Shown: in pieces, positions 1 through 6,443 of the stretch
How the letters are laid out: every line of letters starts with the position of its first letter
Numbering within the stretch: position 1 is the stretch's first letter
Source: JANXXV01 sp038230275
Lineage (GTDB): Bacteria > Acidobacteriota > Terriglobia > Bryobacterales > Bryobacteraceae
Length of the DNA stretch: 41,794 nucleotides
Direction: 5' to 3'
NCBI GenBank assembly: GCA_038230275.1
Contig: JBBRNO010000045.1
Span: 1 to 41,794, forward strand
Made by a program: the position numbers and the translations under genes
The notes under the pieces: generated by a model
What the model was told of the DNA's origin: nothing
Database searches by the model: none
Seen by the model: the letters and a program-made list of their open reading frames with translations, nothing else

Positions 1-1473
1 GTGTACCTGCCCCTTTATTTCATCGTCCAGAACTTTCTTCTCGCGAATCTTCGGCAGCAATCCCGGATGCGCGTTCTCCACAAACTTGTACAGACCTTCT
101 TCAAAGGCCCGGATCTGCTCCACGGGAAGATCGTCCAGATAAGCGTTCGTTCCCGCAAAAATAATCAGCACCTGTTTCTCGACCGGCAGCGGCTGATATT
201 GCCCCTGCTTCAGAATCTCCACCAGCCGCCGTCCGCGATTCAACTGTGCTTGCGATGTCTTATCAAGGTCCGAACCGAATTGCGAGAACGCAGCCAGTTC
301 GCGATACTGCGCCAGATCCAGCCGCAGCGTACCGGCAATCGACCGCATCGCCTTGATCTGCGCCGAACCGCCCACGCGGCTAACTGAGATCCCAACGTTG
401 ATTGCGGGCCGTTGATTGGAGTTGAACAGATCGGCTTCCAGGAAGATTTGCCCGTCCGTGATCGAAATCACGTTCGTTGGAATGTAAGCGGAAACGTCGC
501 CGGCCTGGGTTTCAATGAACGGCAGCGCCGTCAGCGATCCGCCTCCCTTCTCCTTGGATAGCTTCGCCGCCCGCTCTAGCAATCGGCTGTGCAAATAGAA
601 TACGTCTCCCGGATACGCCTCGCGCCCCGGAGGACGCCGCAGCAGCAGCGAAATCTCGCGGTACGCCGCGGCATGCTTGGAAAGATCGTCGTAGATCACC
701 AGCGCGTGCATGCCCTTGTCGCGGAAATATTCGCCCAGTGCGCACCCGGCGTAAGGTGCAATGTATTGCATCGGAGCCGGATCGGAAGCAGTGGCCGCCA
801 CCACAATGGTGTATTCCATGGCGCCCAGGTTGGTCAACGTCTTTACTACCTGCGCCACGGTGGAACGCTTCTGTCCAATCGCGACGTAGATACAGATCAC
901 GTCGCCGCCCTTCTGGTTATAAATCGTGTCAAGCGCGATCGTGGTCTTACCGGTCTGCCGGTCCCCGATGATCAATTCCCGCTGGCCGCGGCCAATCGGA
1001 ATCATCGCGTCAATTGCCTTAATGCCGGTCTGCATCGGCTCTTTCACCGGCTGCCGGTCTACTACGCCAGGCGCCAGCGCTTCCAGCGGATTGAACTGAT
1101 GCGTATCCACCGGTCCTTTATCGTCAATCGGCCGGCCCAGCGCGTCCACCACTCGCCCAATCATTGCTTCGCCCACCGGAATTGACATGATGCGGCCGGT
1201 GCGCCGCACCTCGTCGCCTTCTTTCAGTTCGGTGTAGTCGCCCAACAGCACCGCGCCCACCTGGTCTTCTTCCAGATTCAAAGCGATGCCCGAAACGCCA
1301 TGCGAAAATTCAATCAATTCGCCGGCCATGACCGTTTCTAAACCGTGGATGCGCGCGATACCGTCGCCGACCGAGATGACAAATCCGGTCTCGGTAACGC
1401 TCACCGCGCTATCGTAGTTCTCGATCTCATCCCGCAGGACCCGCGTTATTTCATCCGCCCGAATCTGAGCCAT
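1..1473 (-). CDS. atpA: ATP synthase F1 subunit alpha (3' end beyond window)
   Basis: This is the regulatory/nucleotide-binding alpha subunit of the F1 head of ATP synthase, on the cytoplasmic face of the inner membrane. The frame reads MAQIRADEITRVL from an ATG at 1473 and stays open to base 1, giving 491 residues. The family is usually about 500-510 residues, so only a short C-terminal tail is missing. The P-loop GDRQTGKT lies at about residues 170-177, preceded by the typical GRGQRELIIG strand. The family signature PAINVGISVSRVG is also readable. An AAGGGAT stretch upstream could be the ribosome-binding site. It follows atpH by 38 bp in an operon reading leftwards; gamma and beta would be expected beyond the edge. 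The identification is secure. Confidence 0.97.
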   Translation of the reverse strand, partial: MAQIRADEITRVLRDEIENYDSAVSVTETGFVISVGDGIARIHGLETVMAGELIEFSHGVSGIALNLEEDQVGAVLLGDYTELKEGDEVRRTGRIMSIPVGEAMIGRVVDALGRPIDDKGPVDTHQFNPLEALAPGVVDRQPVKEPMQTGIKAIDAMIPIGRGQRELIIGDRQTGKTTIALDTIYNQKGGDVICIYVAIGQKRSTVAQVVKTLTNLGAMEYTIVVAATASDPAPMQYIAPYAGCALGEYFRDKGMHALVIYDDLSKHAAAYREISLLLRRPPGREAYPGDVFYLHSRLLERAAKLSKEKGGGSLTALPFIETQAGDVSAYIPTNVISITDGQIFLEADLFNSNQRPAINVGISVSRVGGSAQIKAMRSIAGTLRLDLAQYRELAAFSQFGSDLDKTSQAQLNRGRRLVEILKQGQYQPLPVEKQVLIIFAGTNAYLDDLPVEQIRAFEEGLYKFVENAHPGLLPKIREKKVLDDEIKGQVH

Positions 1474-1511
1474 AATTCTTTATCCCTTCAAATCCCTGCT
1501 TATCTTGCCGT

Positions 1512-2060
1512 CTACCTGGAGGTCAGCCGCTGCTTCAATGCGGTCAACTGCGCGCGAACCGATCCGTCGTATACCGTCGACCCGATCCTCGCCACTACGC
1601 CGCCCAGCAGACTCTCGTCCACCGCATAATTGCAGCGCACCTGCTTCCCGGAAATCTGCGACAACTCCACTTGCACGGCCGCCTGTTGCTCCGCGCTCAA
1701 CGCACGGGCTGACTTCACATCGGCACGCACCACGCCCAACCGTTCGTCGAGAATCACTTTGTAGGCATCGACAATTTCGTCCAAAATCAAAATCCGCCGC
1801 CGGTCGATCAACACGTAAATGAAGTTCCGCACGATGCGCGAAAGCGGCATCATCTCGGCGAATTTCGCCACCACGGCGCGCTTGCGCGATGCCGTCACAG
1901 CCGGCGACAAAAGCACGTTACGCAATTCGGAAGTGCCCGCCAGCATCTGTTGGAACGAATCTAATTCTTCCGCGGCGCGCTTCGGTTCCAGCGCTGCGGC
2001 CTGGTCAAGCACTGCTTCTACCAGTGCGCGCGCGTATCGGGTAGCAACGGCTTGCGGCAT
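1512..2060 (-). CDS. atpH: ATP synthase F1 subunit delta (OSCP)
   Basis: The 182-residue delta subunit links the peripheral b-stalk to the top of the F1 head. The N-terminus (PQAVATRYARALVEAVLDQA) is the classic OSCP start. The C-terminal part contains ADVKSARALSAEQQAAVQ and a GGVVARIGSTVYDGSVRAQL segment, the conserved region that reads 'GG-ri-g-vyDgSv--qL' in the family. Length is normal. It lies 1 bp after the stop of the b-subunit gene and 38 bp before atpA, so it is certainly co-transcribed with them. Confidence 0.95.
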   Translation of the reverse strand: MPQAVATRYARALVEAVLDQAAALEPKRAAEELDSFQQMLAGTSELRNVLLSPAVTASRKRAVVAKFAEMMPLSRIVRNFIYVLIDRRRILILDEIVDAYKVILDERLGVVRADVKSARALSAEQQAAVQVELSQISGKQVRCNYAVDESLLGGVVARIGSTVYDGSVRAQLTALKQRLTSR

Positions 2061-2061
2061 T

Positions 2062-2682
2062 TTAGTTCAACGCCGCCTTGGTCTTTGCTTCCTGTTGCAA
2101 GTCCTGAACAAATGAGTTCACCAGGCCATCCTGAGTTTGCGGCGTCATTCTTCCGCGAATTTCCTGCTCGGCGATGCTCATGGCAAGTTCAGCCGCCTGC
2201 GCTTTCAAATCCAGACTTGCATTCTTAGCCGCCGACGCGATTTCGTGTTCAGCCTGCGCTTGCATTCTGGCAATGGTGTGCGCCGTTTCCGCGCTGATTC
2301 GCGCGCCTTCCTCGGCAATCTCTTCCTGTGAACTTTTGCGCAATGCCTGAACCTCTGCCGCCAGGTTGGCAACGCGTTCCTCAATGGAGCGGGCTCGCGC
2401 TTCAGCCTCTGCCTTCACGGCCGCTGCGTCCGTAATGCCCTTTTGAATCTCGGCACTCCGCGATGCAAAAAACGGCCCGGCATTTTTCGCCACCAGATAA
2501 GCCAGTCCAATTACCAGGATGCCGAAGTTCGCCCACTTCCACCAGATCTCGTTGGGCATTTCGTTCTGTTCGGCGGATTCGGCGTGTTCCCCGGCTTTTT
2601 CACCGGCCTTCTCCACAGCCTTTTCCTGACCGAAAGCGCACCACGCGCCCATCAGCATTACGGAAAGCAGCAAACGTTTCAA
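2062..2682 (-). CDS. atpF: ATP synthase Fo subunit b, with N-terminal leader extension
   Basis: This is a peripheral-stalk b subunit of 206 residues. It differs from the usual b (about 156-170 residues) in having a hydrophobic leader-like N-terminus (MKRLLLSVMLMGAWCAFGQ) followed by a Lys/Glu/Ala/Gly-rich linker with EKAGEKAGEH repeats. The real membrane anchor starts around residue 45 (IWWKWANFGILVIGLAYLVA). After it comes a long charged coiled coil with regular Ala/Glu heptads (about residues 75-190). Its start overlaps the stop of the upstream b'-type gene by 4 bp (2679-2682). Whether the leader is cleaved cannot be told from sequence. Confidence 0.93.
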   Translation of the reverse strand: MKRLLLSVMLMGAWCAFGQEKAVEKAGEKAGEHAESAEQNEMPNEIWWKWANFGILVIGLAYLVAKNAGPFFASRSAEIQKGITDAAAVKAEAEARARSIEERVANLAAEVQALRKSSQEEIAEEGARISAETAHTIARMQAQAEHEIASAAKNASLDLKAQAAELAMSIAEQEIRGRMTPQTQDGLVNSFVQDLQQEAKTKAALN

Positions 2683-3128
2683 CTGGCTCTCCTCTGCAGA
2701 ATCGCTTCGGTAATTTGATCGGCCAGTGCCTGGCTGTTGGCGGCCAGAGACTCGCGCGCTTGCTGCGCCTGGACCAGAATCTCAGCCTTCGCGGTTTTTA
2801 CCAGAACCTCCGCGCCCTTTCGCGCGTCACTCAGCTGTGCAGTTTGCTCATCACGCCATTTGCGCCGCAGCACTTCCTGTTCCTGATATATTTCGTTTTT
2901 GGCGGCGCGGATTGATTCTTCATAGGCGTCCGCCTTGGCAGCGGCTCGTTCCAGGCTCTCCGCCGCTTGCTTGCGGGCACCCTCGGTCGCCTCTTTCCGC
3001 GCCAGCAGCACTTTTCCCAGAGGCGTAAAGAACATCGCCTTCAAGTAAAAATGCAAAAAGATGACCAGAAAAAAGGTGGGGAGGCCCTGTAACAGAACTT
3101 GGCCTAGCGCGTGTAGTGTTGCGTCCAT
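2679..3128 (-). CDS. ATP synthase Fo subunit b' (second b-type subunit)
   Basis: A 149-residue protein with one N-terminal membrane helix (LPTFFLVIFLHFYLKAMFF, about residues 16-34), then FTPLGKVLLARKEATEGARKQA and a long Ala/Glu/Lys/Gln coiled coil to the end. This is the architecture of b/b' peripheral-stalk subunits. Two adjacent, different b-type genes imply a b/b' heterodimeric stalk, as in photosynthetic bacteria and some other phyla. It is the first gene of the cluster. No a or c subunit gene lies upstream (the next gene is an unrelated hypothetical), so the membrane ring genes must be elsewhere. The ATG is 3128. Confidence 0.9.
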   Translation of the reverse strand: MDATLHALGQVLLQGLPTFFLVIFLHFYLKAMFFTPLGKVLLARKEATEGARKQAAESLERAAAKADAYEESIRAAKNEIYQEQEVLRRKWRDEQTAQLSDARKGAEVLVKTAKAEILVQAQQARESLAANSQALADQITEAILQRRAS

Positions 3129-3147
3129 GAAATTTCGACAGGGAACG

Positions 3148-3160
3148 GCCTGAGACAGGC
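3148..3160. repeat. Small hairpin upstream of the ATP synthase b' gene
   Basis: GCCTG-AGA-CAGGC forms a perfect 5-bp stem with a 3-nt loop, about 20 bp upstream of the b' start codon. It lies in the 104-bp space between b' and the hypothetical gene that reads into it. It could be a weak 5' leader structure or the remains of a terminator; no T-tract follows on either strand. Confidence 0.35.
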
Positions 3161-3232
3161 AAATAACTAGAAAGTGAACGCCCCGAAGCGCCTAAATTAG
3201 CACGATCCGACCCTTTTCCGCAAGCTGAAGCT

Positions 3233-3928
3233 CTACTTCTTTGGTCCGAAAGTGCCTCGGACGGAAACTCCAACACCGAACTCAAAACGGCGGTCAGCTC
3301 CGCCGCTGGGATCGTGCAGCTCCGGGTCTGGCCGATTCAGCTTCATCGCGAAGTACGGTCCGATGGATGCCGATTTACCCAACGGGATGTACGCGTATTT
3401 CAGAATCGGTAATTCAGGCCCCAGATCGAAGGTGAAGTGATCGGCAATCGCATCGAAATTGTAGACACTGCCGAACCCCAACACACTGCCCGCGACAATC
3501 TGATGGCTGTCCAAGTGACAGTCGGTGATGTCCCCCACCTCGATGTGTAAACCAATTCCGACACCGCTTTGCCGATAGCTATCGCCTTTGGCTTGGGAGG
3601 CGTTAAACGTGCCCGCCACCGTGCCCCTGTCATCCAGCTTAAGTTGGTCTTTCAGCTTCTGAACCTTGGCCTTTAGACCGAGCACATCCTTGCAGAAGAA
3701 CTTGAATCCGGTAGGTTGCGGATTTCCCATCACCTGCAGGATCCCCTTATAGCTGCCCTTGTAATCCGTATCGATGAATGGATCGATGCAGATGCCAATC
3801 GCGGTCAGGGCTCCTTTGATCGTGGCGATTTCTCCCAGATGATCGGGAATATCGCTGCCGCGCCAGATCCCGTGTTTTAGGTAGTCCGATCCGATTCCCA
3901 TGCGTCGATAGTACTGGCGGAGTTCCAT
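3233..3928 (-). CDS. Hypothetical protein (orphan, possibly N-terminally truncated)
   Basis: A 231-residue protein I do not recognise. It starts MELRQYYRRMGIGSDYL and has no signal peptide. It has a small charged helix (about residues 83-98, LGLKAKVQKLKDQLKL). The C-terminal half is rich in Gly and alternating hydrophobic residues (GVGIGLHIEVGD, ending FEFGVGVSVRGTFGPKK), which recalls beta-strands of surface or outer-membrane proteins. The ATG at 3928 lacks a clear ribosome-binding site. The frame is open only 15 codons further upstream and offers no better start. It is transcribed in the same direction as the ATP synthase genes but separated by 104 bp. It could be a decayed secreted protein that lost its leader. 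Confidence 0.5.
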   Translation of the reverse strand: MELRQYYRRMGIGSDYLKHGIWRGSDIPDHLGEIATIKGALTAIGICIDPFIDTDYKGSYKGILQVMGNPQPTGFKFFCKDVLGLKAKVQKLKDQLKLDDRGTVAGTFNASQAKGDSYRQSGVGIGLHIEVGDITDCHLDSHQIVAGSVLGFGSVYNFDAIADHFTFDLGPELPILKYAYIPLGKSASIGPYFAMKLNRPDPELHDPSGGADRRFEFGVGVSVRGTFGPKK

Positions 3929-3938
3929 CGAGTCAAGG

Positions 3939-3956
3939 GGCGGGATAGATCCCGCC
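3939..3956. repeat. 8-bp inverted repeat between divergent genes
   Basis: GGCGGGAT-AG-ATCCCGCC: two perfect 8-bp arms separated by 2 bp. It lies 11 bp upstream of the hypothetical gene's start and 36 bp upstream of the divergent hydrolase gene. It could be an operator for one or both genes or the relic of a repeat; nothing further can be said from sequence. Confidence 0.45.
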
Positions 3957-3992
3957 GAAGCCGATGTGGCAAGCTGTTAGAGCACATTCGCG

Positions 3993-4655
3993 ATGATCAA
4001 CATTACCTGGCTGGGCCACGGCACATTTCAACTGGAACTTGAAACCGGCGAGATTGTCGTTCTCGATCCCTGGATTGACGGCAATCCCTCCTACCCCGCC
4101 ACTCATTGCTTCCATCGCGTGAATGCGATCCCGATCTCTCACGGTCACTTCGACCATATCCAAGATGCGGTCCCCCTGACCAGGAAGTTCTCTCCGGAGG
4201 TAGTAGCCATCTATGAAACTGGCCACTGGCTTGAATCCAGGGGTGTCAAGAATTGCACCGCCATGAACAAAGGCGGAGCCCAAAAGGTGGCCCGCTCAGC
4301 GTCACCGCTCAGCGTCACCATGACGCACGCCGTACACAGCTGCGGCATTCTGGAAGACGGTAAAATCATCTACGGCGGCGGGGCCGCCGGCTACACCAGC
4401 GTATTCTCCGACATGGCTCTGATCCACGAACTCTATCGGCCCCAACTGGCATTCCTCCCCATCGTTGACCTGTTCACAATGGGGCCGCGGGAGGCCGCCG
4501 CGGCCTGCCGCCAGATTAAGGCCGAAAAGATCCTCCCAATGCATTTTGGTGCTTTTCCACCTCTCACTGGTACTCCTGCAGCGCTTGAGAGCTTGCTAGA
4601 GGGCGCCAGTTCAACCGTTCGGCCGTTAACACAGGGTCACAGCGTCGCCTGGTAA
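3993..4655 (+). CDS. Metallo-beta-lactamase-fold hydrolase (UPF0173/UlaG-like), apparently lacking a metal ligand
   Basis: A 220-residue cytoplasmic metal-dependent hydrolase of the UPF0173/UlaG-like family. Visible landmarks are the N-terminal ITWLGHGTFQLE, the metal motif HGHFDH at residues 50-55, a further His at 115 (THAVHS), the C-terminal FTMGPREAAAA and the late ligand His194 (MHFGAFPPLTGTP). In the family the sequence between the 'GG-PAG' strand and 'LFSDM' contains a further strand ending AGDT, whose Asp bridges the two metals. Here the protein runs directly IYGGGAAGYTSVFSDM (residues 126-141), so about 15 residues including that Asp seem to be missing in frame (around 4386-4397). 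The enzyme may be inactive or altered. It is divergent from the hypothetical gene. Confidence 0.85.
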   Translation: MINITWLGHGTFQLELETGEIVVLDPWIDGNPSYPATHCFHRVNAIPISHGHFDHIQDAVPLTRKFSPEVVAIYETGHWLESRGVKNCTAMNKGGAQKVARSASPLSVTMTHAVHSCGILEDGKIIYGGGAAGYTSVFSDMALIHELYRPQLAFLPIVDLFTMGPREAAAACRQIKAEKILPMHFGAFPPLTGTPAALESLLEGASSTVRPLTQGHSVAW

Positions 4656-4764
4656 GTAGTACCTTAGTTAGAAACTCTAGTTAGTAATCTTTTGCAACTG
4701 GTCTAGTACAGTAACTTGCGCCAAGGGTATGTAAAATCAAGCGATTCCGGTTAGAGTATAAATT

Positions 4765-5700
4765 GTGTTCTGTCGAGCAAAATTAGTAATCCCCATGGCC
4801 GCACTGGCATTCGCGCTACTCGCTCCCCAAGGGGTGCAAGCGCAGGTTGCCATTCGTCCGCCCTCTGCTCCCAGGAATCAACAGACGCTCTCGCCCATCT
4901 CTCTCAACCATGTGTTCGTGGTCCTCGATCCGCAAACTTACGCCGATATCGTGAAAAGCGACTTCCTGCACACCGAGTTTGCGCCCACCGAACAACGCGC
5001 TACGGTGCGTGCTGATCAATCCTATCGGGGAACGTACCTATACGGCTTCAGCACCTACCTCGAGTTGTTCCAATCCACCGAAGCGGCCGCCAGGGGATTC
5101 AAAGTGAACGATGCCGGCATCGCCCTTGGCCTGGAAGCACCCGGCGCCATTGTAGATCTTCAAACGAAAATGGCGGCGAAAATTCCAGCTCATCAGTCCA
5201 CCATCACCCGCCAGTATTCAGATGAGCAGTTGCCCTGGTTTTATCTGGTGGAACCCAAGGATTTTCCGTTCCGCACCTGGGTGATGGAATACCACCCCAG
5301 CTTTCTGGCGCAGTGGAACCCCAGCACTGTGGCCACCGCCAACGAAGGGATTTCCCGCAACCTGGTGATCGACCGCTACAAGTCCATCGTTGATGACGCT
5401 CCCAAAGATCCCTGTTTCCGCGATATCACCAGCGTGACGCTTGCCGTGGACAAAGACACCATCTCCAAAATGACGCAGCTGTATCAGCTCTGGGGAATGC
5501 GTTTACGTACGAAAGGCGGCGTGGTCACTCTGGAATCGCCGGATCTGGCCATTCACCTGATTGCCGAAACTCCAACCGCCCGCGGCATCCAACAGATCGA
5601 GTTCCGCTTGAACCGCATGCCCAAAGACCCCGCGCCGCGCCGCTTCGGAGAAAAATCGGTGCTGACGTTCAACGGCAAATTCGGCAGCTGGACTTTCTAA
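4765..5700 (+). CDS. Secreted protein, DUF5829-like (glyoxalase-like fold suspected)
   Basis: A 311-residue exported protein. From the GTG at 4765 the N-terminus (MFCRAKLVIPMAALAFALLAPQGVQAQ) is a proper signal peptide with Arg/Lys before the hydrophobic core and a VQA-Q cleavage site. A start at the ATG at 4795 would remove the charged region. The mature part begins with NHVFVVLDPQTYADIVKSDFL, later YRGTYLYGFSTYLELFQ. This pattern matches what I remember of DUF5829 proteins, which look like glyoxalase/dioxygenase-fold proteins. Function is unknown. It stands alone, 109 bp after the hydrolase. The family assignment is from memory and tentative; the export signal is clear. Confidence 0.75.
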   Translation: MFCRAKLVIPMAALAFALLAPQGVQAQVAIRPPSAPRNQQTLSPISLNHVFVVLDPQTYADIVKSDFLHTEFAPTEQRATVRADQSYRGTYLYGFSTYLELFQSTEAAARGFKVNDAGIALGLEAPGAIVDLQTKMAAKIPAHQSTITRQYSDEQLPWFYLVEPKDFPFRTWVMEYHPSFLAQWNPSTVATANEGISRNLVIDRYKSIVDDAPKDPCFRDITSVTLAVDKDTISKMTQLYQLWGMRLRTKGGVVTLESPDLAIHLIAETPTARGIQQIEFRLNRMPKDPAPRRFGEKSVLTFNGKFGSWTF

Positions 5701-5780
5701 GCATTTTTATCCGCGTCCATCTACCGTGCATCTGCGGCCAGTTGGTTTTTACGAACCCACTACGGGTCCATCATGGCAAG

Positions 5781-5996
5781 TCAGTCCGGGTTCTCCGGAA
5801 TCAGCCGTTCCAAAATCTCCCCGTCTTTCCAGCCACCGTCCAGCCGTCGGTGCTTTTCGTAGATCCCCACTTCCCGAAAGCCCCGCGTGGCACTCAGCGC
5901 CATGATGGAGCCATTCTCCACAAATACCCGAGATATCAGTTTCCCGCCACCCGCCAGGCGCCCTTTCTCCGCGATGCACGTTCTACATACCCTCAT
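5781..5996 (-). pseudogene. Remnant of a GNAT N-acetyltransferase (C-terminal part)
   Basis: The minus-strand frame ends with GFREVGIYEKHRRLDGGWKD followed by GEILERLIPENPD. This matches the C-terminal signature of phosphinothricin/MnaT-type GNAT acetyltransferases, 'GF-eVG---rhg-ldGrW-D----er'. The preceding VFVENGSIMALSAT resembles their 'vf-eN-aSi-Lh' strand. Only about 50 residues are recognisable and the N-terminal two thirds (acetyl-CoA site) is absent. Upstream DNA (5997-6120) offers no continuation. It is a decayed gene fragment in an otherwise gene-free stretch, 5701-6145. Confidence 0.55.
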
Positions 5997-6145
5997 CGTT
6001 TCGATCTAACTCTTTCCCCCATGCACAAGAATCTCCAGTAGGTATCGCAATCTCGTCTGCGTCCGTCGCCACGACCTTTCTGGAAGTCATAAGGGATTCT
6101 TTATTTTCCCCATAATTTGCCCGGATACGCTATAGTGACGAAAGC

Positions 6146-6338
6146 TGTCGGTACGCCCCGCTCAACCAGGGGGCGTCGAAAAAGGGAATCCGGTGTGAAT
6201 CCGGAACTGCCCCGCAGCGGTAAGCAGGAACGAAATCCGCCTCAGAAGCACTGGCTCTTCAACGGGCTGGGAAGCTGCGGAAATTAGGAACCGGCGCCCT
6301 CCGCGCTGCATGCCTGCAAGTCCGAAGACCTGCCGGCA
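6146..6338 (+). ncRNA. Cobalamin riboswitch
   Basis: This is a B12-sensing leader RNA. The conserved core is plainly readable: AAAAAGGGAATCCGGTGTGA then ATCCGGAACTGCCCCGCAGCGGTAA (6179-6223), and the B12-box-like AGTCCGAAGACCTGCC (6319-6334). The closing P1 stem can be formed by TGTCGGT (6146-6152) with GCCGGCA (6332-6338). A -10-like TATAGT lies at 6131-6136, which would start the transcript just before the aptamer. It precedes the TonB-dependent receptor gene by about 105 nt, so B12 is expected to lower receptor synthesis. Confidence 0.93.
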
Positions 6339-6351
6339 AGCATGTGGAAAC

Positions 6352-6386
6352 GCGCACCTCCGTGGGGGAGGTCAGTTGCCGTGCGC
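6352..6386 (+). promoter_or_regulatory. Candidate riboswitch expression-platform stem-loop
   Basis: Downstream of the aptamer, GCGCAC (6352-6357) pairs with GTGCGC (6381-6386). Inside it CTCC (6358-6361) pairs with GGAG (6367-6370). There is no T-tract, so a translational rather than termination switch is more likely. The pairing is visible, but its regulatory role is inferred. Confidence 0.35.
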
Positions 6387-6443
6387 AATCACCAACTTTC
6401 CTGCCGCTAGAAGTCTGCCGTTTCCCGAATTCATCCGAGGGGA

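Noticed and set aside
4656..4764. A TATAAA box at 4757-4762 as promoter for the secreted DUF5829-like protein
   Set aside because: It would start transcription downstream of the preferred GTG start and no -35 box is present at the right distance.
5742..6041. A 99-codon plus-strand frame opposite the GNAT remnant
   Set aside because: No recognisable motif; the opposite strand carries a clear GNAT signature.
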